Source: CAYPNF01 sp964411985 (GTDB lineage Bacteria > Verrucomicrobiota > Verrucomicrobiia > Limisphaerales > J093). From it: DNA of 64,000 nt. The stretch covers positions 1 through 64,000 of the forward strand of contig CAYPNF010000027.1 in NCBI GenBank assembly GCA_964411985.1. Reading direction: 5' to 3'. Under the pieces are notes generated by a model. The model ran no database searches. It was not told the DNA's origin and was given only the letters and a program-made list of their open reading frames with translations. The stretch's first letter is position 1; each line of letters begins with the position of its first letter. The translations under genes were made by a program, and so were the position numbers. Below, in pieces: positions 34,833 to 43,423 of this stretch.

Positions 34833-36119
34833 CTAGACAATCTCCTCTTTTGCGGCATCCCACCGTACGGGGCGTTGCCGGTGATGGGACTCCACCGACA
34901 TGAGATAGGTGGCAGTCTCGATGAACGCTTCGTCGACGCCGCATTTGGGAATGCCCCGGCTGCGGACGCAGTTGAAGAAGTCCATGACGTGGCTGGGTTG
35001 GGGTGCAGTCTTTCCCCGCTCATACCCTTCGGGAATGCCCGTGCGCTTGTTGTAGCCTTCCTTCTGGATGGTGAAGCTATTGACATCGTGCGCGATGCCG
35101 TCGAAACGCAGCGTGGCCTCCTTGCCACAGATTTCCACCGGTTGCCCGACGTTGGTGTTCATGGTGCCTGTGAAGGTCACGGTGCGCCCGAGTTTCTTGA
35201 ACTGGTAGGTTGCCGCCCAAGTGTCGGGAACCTCTCGATCATCATTCAGGAGGGCGTTGAGCCCCGCACAATAGCAGGTGTCAGGAATGCCGTGCCCAAG
35301 CAGATATTGGACAAAATCCATCTCATGAGAGAGTAGGTCGCCTGCCTGGCCGGTGCCATAGGCCCAGTAACAGCGCCAATGCCAGAAGTGACGCTCGTTC
35401 CAAGGGATCTTCTTTGCGGGGCCCAGCCATAGGTCCCAATTCACGTCTTTGACCACTTGGGCAGGGTCCGGACGATTCCATTGCGAGTAATATCCATACC
35501 AGCGCCACATGGGGTGGGAAGGGTCACTGCTCATGAAGCGCCCGGTGCGAACGAAAGTAATAGGACCGAGGATCCCGGATGCAATGAGTTCCTTAGCCTG
35601 CAGTGCAGCGGTGGCCTGGCGGGCATGGTGGCCCAATTGGAAGACCACTTTACTCTGTTTCAGAGCCTTACGCATTTTCTTGGCCTCTTCCAGGGTGCGT
35701 GAGAATCCCTTTTCGCAGTAGATGTCCTTTCCCGCCTTGGCGGCATCGAGCACCATTTGGCAGTGCCAGTGGTCCGGCGTGCCGATGACCACCGCATCCA
35801 CGTTCTTGTCCGCCAGAAGTTCCCGGTAGTCCACGTAGGCTTTCACGTCCGGATTCTGGCTCCGGTCGATGCCCTTCTGCCGGTGTGGCCCGTACACATC
35901 GCAAACCGCCACCACTTTCACGCCGGGCAGAGGTGCCACCGCGCTAAGAAGATCACCACCCCGGGTGCCGAGGCCAATGCAGCCGACCCCAATCGTTTCG
36001 TTGGGGGACTTGGCCGCCAGCAGGGAGGGAGAATAGGCCGAAGCAGCTGCCAACGTGATGGAAGCCTTACTGGTGTTTTCTAGAAACTGGCGCCGTGTCA
36101 AAACGAGTTGGTCATTCAT
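34833..36119 (-). CDS. Gfo/Idh/MocA family oxidoreductase with Tat-type leader
   Basis: The 428-residue product starts with a twin-arginine leader (LTRRQFLENTSKASITLAAASAYSPSLLAA), so it is exported folded with its cofactor. The Rossmann motif GCIGLGTRGGDLL, TPDHWHCQMVLDAAKAGKDIYCEKGF (the usual EKP is EKG here) and the substrate domain (LLSHEMDFVQYLLGHG, MDFFNCVRSR) follow. It likely oxidises or rearranges a sugar derivative in the periplasm. It is first in an operon with the MFS and CotH genes and is divergent from the GH95 gene, suggesting a role in the same glycan's use. Confidence 0.9.
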   Translation of the reverse strand: MNDQLVLTRRQFLENTSKASITLAAASAYSPSLLAAKSPNETIGVGCIGLGTRGGDLLSAVAPLPGVKVVAVCDVYGPHRQKGIDRSQNPDVKAYVDYRELLADKNVDAVVIGTPDHWHCQMVLDAAKAGKDIYCEKGFSRTLEEAKKMRKALKQSKVVFQLGHHARQATAALQAKELIASGILGPITFVRTGRFMSSDPSHPMWRWYGYYSQWNRPDPAQVVKDVNWDLWLGPAKKIPWNERHFWHWRCYWAYGTGQAGDLLSHEMDFVQYLLGHGIPDTCYCAGLNALLNDDREVPDTWAATYQFKKLGRTVTFTGTMNTNVGQPVEICGKEATLRFDGIAHDVNSFTIQKEGYNKRTGIPEGYERGKTAPQPSHVMDFFNCVRSRGIPKCGVDEAFIETATYLMSVESHHRQRPVRWDAAKEEIV

Positions 36120-36276
36120 TTGGTGCGAGAGTAGCCCCTTCGGCCCCTTTCGGGTCCAAACGGGGGATGTTGGATTTTTTGAAAGCCTAGACTTTCAGGA
36201 GAGGAATGTGAATACGGAAATTTCTCTGGTTTAGGTGGGATTGTTTTGCGACCTTTCCGATCGAACAACTTATCGT

Positions 36277-39200
36277 ATGATGTTGACCCGTTCACTCCGG
36301 ATCGTGCTTGTTTTCGCCCTTGGCGTGGTCGCCTTTTGCACGAATGGCGCCGAGTCTTCGCCTGTCGGCCGCTTTGATGGCACAGGGGGCCTCTTGGAGG
36401 TGCGGCCCAACGTAGCCCTCGACTTGCGTGAAGAGCTCACCCTTGAAGCATGGGTTCGTGCTGAGCGTTTTGACCAGCCGGGTGTTCGCCTGATTGACAA
36501 AAGCCAGGCCGGCTCACAAAGCGGGTACATGCTGGACACTTTCCCTGGCAACTCGCTCCGTCTTCTCCTTGCCGAGGGGATGCTCACGGCCAAGGATGTC
36601 CTGAAGCCCGGTGAGTGGACTCATGTGGCCGGGGTATTCAGCGCTCCTCGCGGCATCTACAAGCTCTACGTGAACGGTAAGGAAGTGGCTGACGCCAGTC
36701 GTCCCGGCATGAAGCCGATCCAAGTCAATAGACTGCCCCTGCGTATCGGTGCTGATAGTGGTGGAGAACACCGGTTTCGTGGTGAGATGGCTCGGGTCGC
36801 AGTCTACCGCCGCGCTTTGGGCTCTGCCGAATTGGTCCGGTTGGCTCAGGAACCCGAGCGGCGATCGCTCCAATTGGACGGTGGGGTGGCGGATTGGGAT
36901 TTCCGCCAGGCGGGTCTCTCGGCCTACGCCAGTACCGCTCCGGGGCGATTGATGCTGAACCATCCGGTGGTGCTCACGGGAACCGCTCCAGAGCCCGCTA
37001 ACCCCGTGCACACACTTTGGTACCGTCAGCCCGCCCGCGAATGGAATGAGGCGCTCCCGATTGGCAACGGCCGCCTGGGAGCCATGGTGTTTGGTGGAGT
37101 GGCGGAGGACCGAATCCAGATGAACGAGGATACTTTTTGGTCGGGCCGACCTCATAACTACTCGGTAGAGGGTGCTGCATCCAGCCTGGCGGAGGTCCGA
37201 CGACTCCTCTTCACGGGCCAGGAGGAAGCCGCGGCCCGCCTCGCTGGCAAGACGATGATGGGTAACCCGATCTTCCAGCAGGGCTATCAACCGTTGGCTG
37301 ACCTCAACCTGAAGTTCGATCACCATGATGAAGCCTCGGACTATCGGCGGGAGTTGGATATTCAGAGCGGAGTGACCCGCACCCGCTACCGCATTGGGGA
37401 TGTGACCTTCACCCGCGAGTGCTTTGTCTCCGCTCCGGACCAGGTGGTGGTGGTGCACTTGACTGCGGATCGGCCTGGCAAGCTGGATTTTGCCGCGGAA
37501 CTCGATACTCCCCACCCGCACACTGTGACGCAGAGCGGGCCGCACCAACTGACTCTCCGCGGCCAGTGGGTGGGCGACGGCAAAGAGCGTTCGCTCATGG
37601 CAGGTGTGGAGGGCCCGGGCATTCGGTTCGAGGGAGGGTTACATGCCAACCTGACTGGCGGCTCCATCAGCGTTGCCGATGGTCAGATCAAGGTGCGAGG
37701 AGCCTCCGCGGTGACGCTGTGTTTCGCCGCCGCCACGAGTTTTAAGAACTACCGCGATATTTCGGGAGACCCCGGCCTCATTTGGAAACGCCAACTCCGG
37801 ACCGCCACTGGAAAGACCTACGCCCGGCTGTTGAAGAGCCATGTGGCCGATGTGCAACGCTTGACGAGACGCGTCACCCTCGACCTAGGTGGGACCCAGG
37901 CCGCCCAGCAACCAACGGATGTTCGCCTGAAAGCGGTCCAGCAAGGAGCAGATGATCCCCAGCTATGCGCCCTCTACTTTGAGTTCGGGCGCTACTTGCT
38001 GATCTCGAGCAGCCGGCCTGGCACCCAACCTGCGAATCTTCAGGGGATTTGGAACCAGGACGTGGTTCCCGCCTGGGGCAGCAAGTGGACCGTCAACATT
38101 AATACCGAGATGAACTATTGGCCGGCCGAGGTGTGCAACCTGGCTGAATGTCACCTACCGTTGTTCGATCTGATGGACGATCTTTCCGTGACCGGTGCCG
38201 AAGTGGCACGCAAGCATTACGGCGCGCGCGGTTGGGTGGTTCATCACAATGCCGACCTCTGGCGCGGGGCCGCCCCCATTGACGGGGTATGGGGTGTCTG
38301 GCCGATGGCATCGGCCTGGTTGTCCCAACACCCCTGGGAGCATTATCAGTTCAGTGGAGACAAGGTCTTCCTTGAGAAACGTGGTTGGCCTCTCATGAAG
38401 GGGGCAGCGCGGTTTATCCTGGATTTCCTTGTCGAAGCTCCGGCGGGAACTCCCGTCGCGGGCAAGTTGGTGACCTGTCCCTCTCATTCCCCCGAAAATG
38501 CCTTTCGGAAGCCGGACGGCTCCCATTCCATGTTCACCTACGCCTCAACGATGGACCTGATGATCGTGCACGATCTGCTGACGCACTGCGTTCAGGCGAT
38601 TGACATCCTGGATGGGGGCAAAGGTATTTTTGAACCAGCACTTCGCGACGAGCTGACCCGTGCAGTGGCGCGTCTCGCCCCGCTGCAAATCAGTCCCAAG
38701 GATGGCCGTCTCCAGGAGTGGGTTGAGGACTACGCTGAGCCTGAGCCGGGGCACCGCCATATGTCTCACCTGTTCGGACTACACCCTGGTTCGCAGATTA
38801 CCATGCGCGGCACTCCCGCGTTGGCGGCCGCCGCGCGCAAGAGCCTTGACTACCGCATCGCCAATGGCGGCGGGGGTACGGGATGGAGCCGGGCTTGGGT
38901 CGTCAACTTCTTTGCCCGTTTCGAGGACGGTCCTGAAGCCTACAAACATCTCAAGTTGCTGCTTTCGCGCTCCACACTACCCAACCTGTTCGATACCCAT
39001 CCACCATTCCAGATTGACGGCAACTTCGCCGCCACGGCTGGGATTGCCGAGATGCTGTTGCAGAGTCATGCTGGCGAGATTCACCTCTTACCTGCGCTGC
39101 CGAAGCAGTGGGCCAGCGGCAGCGTCAAGGGGTTACGCGCCCGTGGCGGTTTCGAGGTGGATCTTGTCTGGAAAGATGGACGGGTTGTCGATTACCAGGT

Positions 39201-39282
39201 TCGGTCCAGAAAACCGCAGGAAGTGACGGTGAGGATCCATGGAGAGGTCCGAAAGATTCGGTCGCAGGCCTCCAAATCCTGA
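36277..39282 (+). CDS. GH95 alpha-L-fucosidase/galactosidase with LamG-like domain
   Basis: The 1001-residue secreted enzyme has a leader (LRIVLVFALGVVAFCTNGAES), an N-terminal concanavalin/LamG module (about 25-210; LTLEAWVRAERFDQPGVRLIDK, GEWTHVAGVFSAPRGIYKLYVNGKEV) and a full GH95 region. The GH95 start is LWYRQPAREWNEALPIGNGRLGAMVFGG. The catalytic-cleft residues Asn607 and Asn609 (VNINTEMNYWP) and Asp914 (QIDGNFAATAGIAEML) match the family's key positions. GH95 enzymes invert alpha-1,2-L-fucosyl or alpha-L-galactosyl bonds. Two ATGs (36277, 36280) are possible. It is 93 bases upstream of the LacI regulator. Confidence 0.92.
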   Translation: MMLTRSLRIVLVFALGVVAFCTNGAESSPVGRFDGTGGLLEVRPNVALDLREELTLEAWVRAERFDQPGVRLIDKSQAGSQSGYMLDTFPGNSLRLLLAEGMLTAKDVLKPGEWTHVAGVFSAPRGIYKLYVNGKEVADASRPGMKPIQVNRLPLRIGADSGGEHRFRGEMARVAVYRRALGSAELVRLAQEPERRSLQLDGGVADWDFRQAGLSAYASTAPGRLMLNHPVVLTGTAPEPANPVHTLWYRQPAREWNEALPIGNGRLGAMVFGGVAEDRIQMNEDTFWSGRPHNYSVEGAASSLAEVRRLLFTGQEEAAARLAGKTMMGNPIFQQGYQPLADLNLKFDHHDEASDYRRELDIQSGVTRTRYRIGDVTFTRECFVSAPDQVVVVHLTADRPGKLDFAAELDTPHPHTVTQSGPHQLTLRGQWVGDGKERSLMAGVEGPGIRFEGGLHANLTGGSISVADGQIKVRGASAVTLCFAAATSFKNYRDISGDPGLIWKRQLRTATGKTYARLLKSHVADVQRLTRRVTLDLGGTQAAQQPTDVRLKAVQQGADDPQLCALYFEFGRYLLISSSRPGTQPANLQGIWNQDVVPAWGSKWTVNINTEMNYWPAEVCNLAECHLPLFDLMDDLSVTGAEVARKHYGARGWVVHHNADLWRGAAPIDGVWGVWPMASAWLSQHPWEHYQFSGDKVFLEKRGWPLMKGAARFILDFLVEAPAGTPVAGKLVTCPSHSPENAFRKPDGSHSMFTYASTMDLMIVHDLLTHCVQAIDILDGGKGIFEPALRDELTRAVARLAPLQISPKDGRLQEWVEDYAEPEPGHRHMSHLFGLHPGSQITMRGTPALAAAARKSLDYRIANGGGGTGWSRAWVVNFFARFEDGPEAYKHLKLLLSRSTLPNLFDTHPPFQIDGNFAATAGIAEMLLQSHAGEIHLLPALPKQWASGSVKGLRARGGFEVDLVWKDGRVVDYQVRSRKPQEVTVRIHGEVRKIRSQASKS

Positions 39283-39335
39283 CCAGGAAACCCAACAAAA
39301 CGTTTTCCTGTTGACGGCTCCCGGCTTGTTGGAAT

Positions 39336-39352
39336 ACTGTTTCCGAAACAGT
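39336..39352. promoter_or_regulatory. LacI-type operator and promoter upstream of the sugar operon
   Basis: ACTGTTTCCGAAACAGT is a perfect dyad with 8-base arms and one central base, the shape expected for a LacI-family site. It overlaps a possible -10 (TACTGT, 39335-39340) that lies 18 bases after TTGACG (39311-39316). It ends 23 bases before the regulator's ATG, so autoregulation of the operon is likely. Confidence 0.65.
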
Positions 39353-39375
39353 TTCTAAAACACGCGTCGCGCGTC

Positions 39376-40461
39376 ATGTCCAATATTCGTCATATCGCGA
39401 AGATGGCCGGGGTCTCGATCACCACGGTCTCGCGCGTGATGAATAATGTCGCTGGGGTCAGCCAGGCTGCTCGTGAGGCGGTGCTCGCGGCCGTCAATCA
39501 GGCCGGGTACGTGCCCGAAGTAGGCCGGCGATCCACCTCGAACATCGCACTCTTGTACACGGACGCGCCGACGCTGGATTCGCCTTTTGACGCCGCGCTC
39601 CTGGTGGGGATCTACGAAGGTCTGCAAAAGCTTGGGTATGACCTCATGGTGCTGGACGCCCATCGCTCACGTCAACCGGGTGAGAGTTTCTCCCACATGT
39701 TTCTTCGGAAAGGGGTCAAAGGGGCTCTGATCCGCACCACCACGTCCACGCAGTCCGTATGCCAGGAAATTCATCGGGAGGGTTTTCCCTGCGTGGTGAT
39801 GGGATATCGGTTTGATCCTCCGGCGATGCGCTGTGTGTACAGCGATTCGCGGGAGGCCAGCGGCAAAGCGATGGAACACCTCATTGCCTTGGGGCATCGC
39901 CGGATCGCCATCTGTATTCATGTGGTGGAGGACTCAGACCATGCCGATCGCGTCGCTGCCTATCGCTCGGCTCTGCAAGCCCACGAGATACCTTATGATG
40001 AGCGGCTGGTGATCCGGGTGCCGGCGAACCGGGATGGGGGCGTTCAAGCTGTACGGCGAGTGGTGACTTTGTCCGACCGACCGACCGCGGTATTCCTGAC
40101 GGATCCCTTGATCAGTATCGGAGTGCTTTGTGAGGCTCGGCGGCTTGGATTGCATGTGCCGGGCGATCTTTCCATCGTTGGCTTTGACGACGCCGAATTG
40201 CGATACGCCTTGGTGCCGCAGTTGACCGCGGTGTGCCAGGACAGCAAGGCACTGGGCCGGGAGGCGGTCACGCTGCTCTCCCAGGTGATTGGCGGCCGAG
40301 GAGACGCAGGATTCGCTGCCAAAGCACTGCGGTGTTGGCTCGAAGTGCATGATTCCACGGGTGCCCTCTCGGATTCCCTGCAGGAGGCCACCGCGCCAGC
40401 ACCTCCCACCGGGCGCCCGCGAAAGGCCCAATCCAAAGTTCCAGATCTCAGACCTAACTAA
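39376..40461 (+). CDS. LacI-family transcriptional regulator
   Basis: The 361-residue regulator has the N-terminal LacI helix-turn-helix (SNIRHIAKMAGVSITTVSRVMNN), a hinge helix (REAVLAAVNQAGYVP) and a periplasmic-binding-protein-like effector domain (NIALLYTDAP... to LSIVGFDDAELRYALVPQLTAV). The C-terminal 40 residues are Pro/Lys-rich and probably disordered. It should sense a sugar and control the MFS, glycosidase and phosphorylase genes that follow within 15-36 bases of each other. A perfect dyad lies over its own promoter. Confidence 0.93.
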   Translation: MSNIRHIAKMAGVSITTVSRVMNNVAGVSQAAREAVLAAVNQAGYVPEVGRRSTSNIALLYTDAPTLDSPFDAALLVGIYEGLQKLGYDLMVLDAHRSRQPGESFSHMFLRKGVKGALIRTTTSTQSVCQEIHREGFPCVVMGYRFDPPAMRCVYSDSREASGKAMEHLIALGHRRIAICIHVVEDSDHADRVAAYRSALQAHEIPYDERLVIRVPANRDGGVQAVRRVVTLSDRPTAVFLTDPLISIGVLCEARRLGLHVPGDLSIVGFDDAELRYALVPQLTAVCQDSKALGREAVTLLSQVIGGRGDAGFAAKALRCWLEVHDSTGALSDSLQEATAPAPPTGRPRKAQSKVPDLRPN

Positions 40462-40476
40462 CCAACCCAGTCCACT

Positions 40477-42018
40477 ATGACACACAGCAAACGCTACATG
40501 ATCCTCGTCGCGTTGACAGTCGCGCTCGGGGGATTCGTATGGGGCTTCGATGCCACGGTTATCTCCGGGGCGGTGCCCTTCATCCAAAAGTACTTCCAAC
40601 TCACCGGTGACCGCGGGGATTTCCTCCTGGGGCTTGCGGTGAGCTGCCTGGGGTGGGGCGTCCTGGGCGGCACCGCCGTCGCTGGGTACTTCAGCGACCG
40701 GTTTGGACGAAAGAAAGTGCTCATCACCACGGCGGTGTTGTTCACCGTCACTTCACTGCTCTCGGCATTGACCACGAACTTCTCTCTGTTCGTCGTCGCG
40801 AGAATCCTGGGGGGTGTTGCCGTGGGCGGCGCGATCTTGATCGCCCCGGTGTATATCGCCGAAATCTCCCCTCCGAGCCAACGCGGGAGCCTGGTGTCGC
40901 TGAACCAGTTGATGATCGTGCTGGGCATCTCCGCGTCCTTCTTCTCCAATTACTTCCTTTTGGACGTGGGGGAGAACAACTGGAGGTGGATGCTCGGCAT
41001 GGATGCGGTGCCGGCGACCCTGTACTTTTTCCTTTTGTTTGCGGTCCCGGAGAGTCCGCGGTGGCTTTATGGACGAGGGCAGAAGGACTTGGCTCGGGAG
41101 ATTCTGAGCAAAGCCTGCGGGGCGGAGCAAGCGGAGGTGGAGATGGGGAACATCGCCAAGAGCATCAACGAAAAGGCCCCTCAAGTCAGTGTTCGTGGGC
41201 TCTTCGGCAAGGGAATGAGCTTCATTCTGTTTATCGCCTTGGCGATCGCCTTCTTCCAGCAGATTACGGGCATCAACGCCATCTTCTACTACCTCCCCAC
41301 CATCTTCGCGCAGGCGGGCGGAGGGACCAATCTGGCCTTCAAACAAGCAGTGTTGGTGGGCTTGGTGAACCTGGGAATGACCTTCGTCGCGATTCGCTTT
41401 GTGGATCGTCTGGGTCGCAAACCGCTGCTCTTGATCGGAGGGACGGGCATGGCCATCTCGCTGTTGACCTGCAGTTGGGCCTTCCATGACGCCAACTACC
41501 AGCTGACCGAGAAATCCTTTGCGACTCTGCAGGAAAACAAAGTTCCGGCGGACGTGATCGCGGATCTGAAGAAGTCCGGGACCGAGGTGTACCGGACCGA
41601 GAAGGAGTATCTGGCAAAACTCGAGGCCACTTTGGGAGCGGAACGGTTGAAAGCCAGCAAAGACACGCTGGTTTCCTCAGCCTTGAACATCCGCGCGATG
41701 CTGGTGTTGGGTGCGATCATTGGCTTCGTGGCTTCGTTCGCCATCTCGCTCGGGCCGGTCATGTGGGTGCTACTCTCCGAGATCTTTCCGAATCAGTACC
41801 GGGGGATGGCAATGTCCCTCGTGGGATTCTGGAATTCCGCCGTCAGCGCCAGCGTCACCTTCATTTTCCCTTGGGAGCTCTCGCACTTCGGACCTGCAGG
41901 CACCTTTCTTGGGTACGGTCTCATGGCAGTGGCCACGGTGATCTTCGTGGCACTGTTCATTCCTGAAACCAAGGGTAAGGCTCTGGAAGAGCTGGAAGGA
42001 ATGCTGGTGCGACATTGA
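40477..42018 (+). CDS. sugar porter (MFS) transporter
   Basis: The 513-residue, 12-helix sugar:proton symporter-type carrier shows the family signatures GYFSDRFGRKK (loop 2/3), PVYIAEISPPSQRGSLVSLNQL, FFQQITGINAIFYY (helix 7) and FVDRLGRKPLLLIGG. LFIPETKGKALEELE comes after the last helix. It also has a charged insertion of about 65 residues (LTEKSFATLQENKVPADVI to KDTLVSSALNIRA) before helix 10, not found in short sugar porters such as XylE. It is second in the LacI operon and would import the sugar released by the following glycosidase. Confidence 0.92.
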   Translation: MTHSKRYMILVALTVALGGFVWGFDATVISGAVPFIQKYFQLTGDRGDFLLGLAVSCLGWGVLGGTAVAGYFSDRFGRKKVLITTAVLFTVTSLLSALTTNFSLFVVARILGGVAVGGAILIAPVYIAEISPPSQRGSLVSLNQLMIVLGISASFFSNYFLLDVGENNWRWMLGMDAVPATLYFFLLFAVPESPRWLYGRGQKDLAREILSKACGAEQAEVEMGNIAKSINEKAPQVSVRGLFGKGMSFILFIALAIAFFQQITGINAIFYYLPTIFAQAGGGTNLAFKQAVLVGLVNLGMTFVAIRFVDRLGRKPLLLIGGTGMAISLLTCSWAFHDANYQLTEKSFATLQENKVPADVIADLKKSGTEVYRTEKEYLAKLEATLGAERLKASKDTLVSSALNIRAMLVLGAIIGFVASFAISLGPVMWVLLSEIFPNQYRGMAMSLVGFWNSAVSASVTFIFPWELSHFGPAGTFLGYGLMAVATVIFVALFIPETKGKALEELEGMLVRH

Positions 42019-42046
42019 GGGTGCCAACAACTCAGCAAGAAAGCCT

Positions 42047-43387
42047 ATGAAACCTCGTTGTTTCCGATCCCGGGTTCCTGCAACCATGATCCTGTGCGCG
42101 CTGGCCCTGGCGTTATCAGGACTCCTCTCCCCCTGCAGTGCTGAACAGAAGCCGAAACCCGGGCATACCGCCAAGGTGGAGATCCGGAAGACTGGCGACC
42201 GTTACCAGCTCTTCGTCGATCAGCAGCCGTTCTATATCAAGGGTGCCGGTCTCGAGTTCGGTAACCAGGAGAAACTCGCGGCCCACGGTGGCAACTCCTT
42301 TCGCACCTGGAGGACTGAGAATGGGCAGGACAGTGGAAAGGCGGTGCTGGACCGTGCCCTCAAGAATGGCCTCTTTGTGACCATGGGGCTCGAGATCGCC
42401 CGAGAGAGGCACGGTTTTGACTACAGCAATCCGGACAACGTTGCCAAGCAGTTGGCGGAGGTCAAAGCGGAGGTCCTGAAATACAAGGATCATCCGGCTC
42501 TGATTATCTGGGGCATTGGTAACGAATTGAACCTCGATTCCAAGAATCCCAAGGTGTGGGATGCGGTCAACGAGATCTCCAAGATGATCCATCAAATCGA
42601 CACCAATCACCTGACCATGACCATGCTGGCGGGGATTGGCGCCGACCTGGTTCAGCGGATCAAGACCCAAGCTTCCGATCTCGACTTGATTGGGGTGCAG
42701 ATGTACGCCGATATCATCAATCTGCCCAAGTACCTTCGTGAGACCGGTTACACCGGGCCCTACATCGTGACCGAATGGGGAGCCACCGGCCACTGGGAAG
42801 TGGGCAAGACCAGTTGGGGCGCCCCCCTGGAAAACGACAGCACCACCAAGGCTGATTTCTACCTGAAACGACATGAAGCCGTCATTCGTTCCGACCAAAA
42901 ACAGTGCCTTGGCTCCTACGTGTTCCTCTGGGGGCAGAAGCAGGAGCGAACGCCGACTTGGTACGGTGTCTTCCTGGAGTCGGGGGAAGAGACTGCTGCG
43001 GTGGATACGATGCACAACATCTGGAACGGTGCTTGGCCGGAAAACCGAAGCCCACGCTTGGAAGGCGCATGGCTCGATGGCAAGACGGCGACGCAGAACG
43101 TCCGACTTAAGGCCGGCCAAACTTACCCGATCAAGGTGGCCTCCAGCGACCCTGACAAAGACCGTCTGAAGTACCGTTGGGAGGTGATGGAAGAGAGCAC
43201 CGACCTGAAGACCGGCGGTGACTTCGAAAACAAGCCCAAGACGCTCCAGGGACTCCTGAAGACGCCTGGCAAGAGCGAATCCGAGCTCAAAGCTCCCTCC
43301 AAATCGGGGGCGTATCGCCTGTTTATCTATGTATTTGATGGCAAAGGCCATGCTGCCCACGCGAATATTCCGTTCCACGTTGATTAG
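42047..43387 (+). CDS. secreted clan-A glycoside hydrolase (GH2/GH158-like TIM barrel)
   Basis: The 446-residue secreted protein has a leader (MILCALALALSGLLSPCSAE) and a small N-terminal strand region with the start LFVDQQPFYIKGAGLEFGN. The TIM barrel has both clan-A glutamates: acid/base Glu160 in WGIGNELN and nucleophile Glu243 in VTEWGATG. A C-terminal Ig-like module ends FVFDGKG-type strands (YVFDGKGHAAHANIPFHV). Spacing and length suit a retaining beta-glycosidase such as GH2-barrel or GH158 (endo-beta-1,3-glucanase) relatives, but I cannot settle the family. It lies between the sugar porter and a GH94-like phosphorylase, so a beta-glucan oligosaccharide is the likely target. Confidence 0.78.
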   Translation: MKPRCFRSRVPATMILCALALALSGLLSPCSAEQKPKPGHTAKVEIRKTGDRYQLFVDQQPFYIKGAGLEFGNQEKLAAHGGNSFRTWRTENGQDSGKAVLDRALKNGLFVTMGLEIARERHGFDYSNPDNVAKQLAEVKAEVLKYKDHPALIIWGIGNELNLDSKNPKVWDAVNEISKMIHQIDTNHLTMTMLAGIGADLVQRIKTQASDLDLIGVQMYADIINLPKYLRETGYTGPYIVTEWGATGHWEVGKTSWGAPLENDSTTKADFYLKRHEAVIRSDQKQCLGSYVFLWGQKQERTPTWYGVFLESGEETAAVDTMHNIWNGAWPENRSPRLEGAWLDGKTATQNVRLKAGQTYPIKVASSDPDKDRLKYRWEVMEESTDLKTGGDFENKPKTLQGLLKTPGKSESELKAPSKSGAYRLFIYVFDGKGHAAHANIPFHVD

Positions 43388-43423
43388 GAAAGCCACCGTT
43401 TCCAACAACCGGAGATAACTGAT

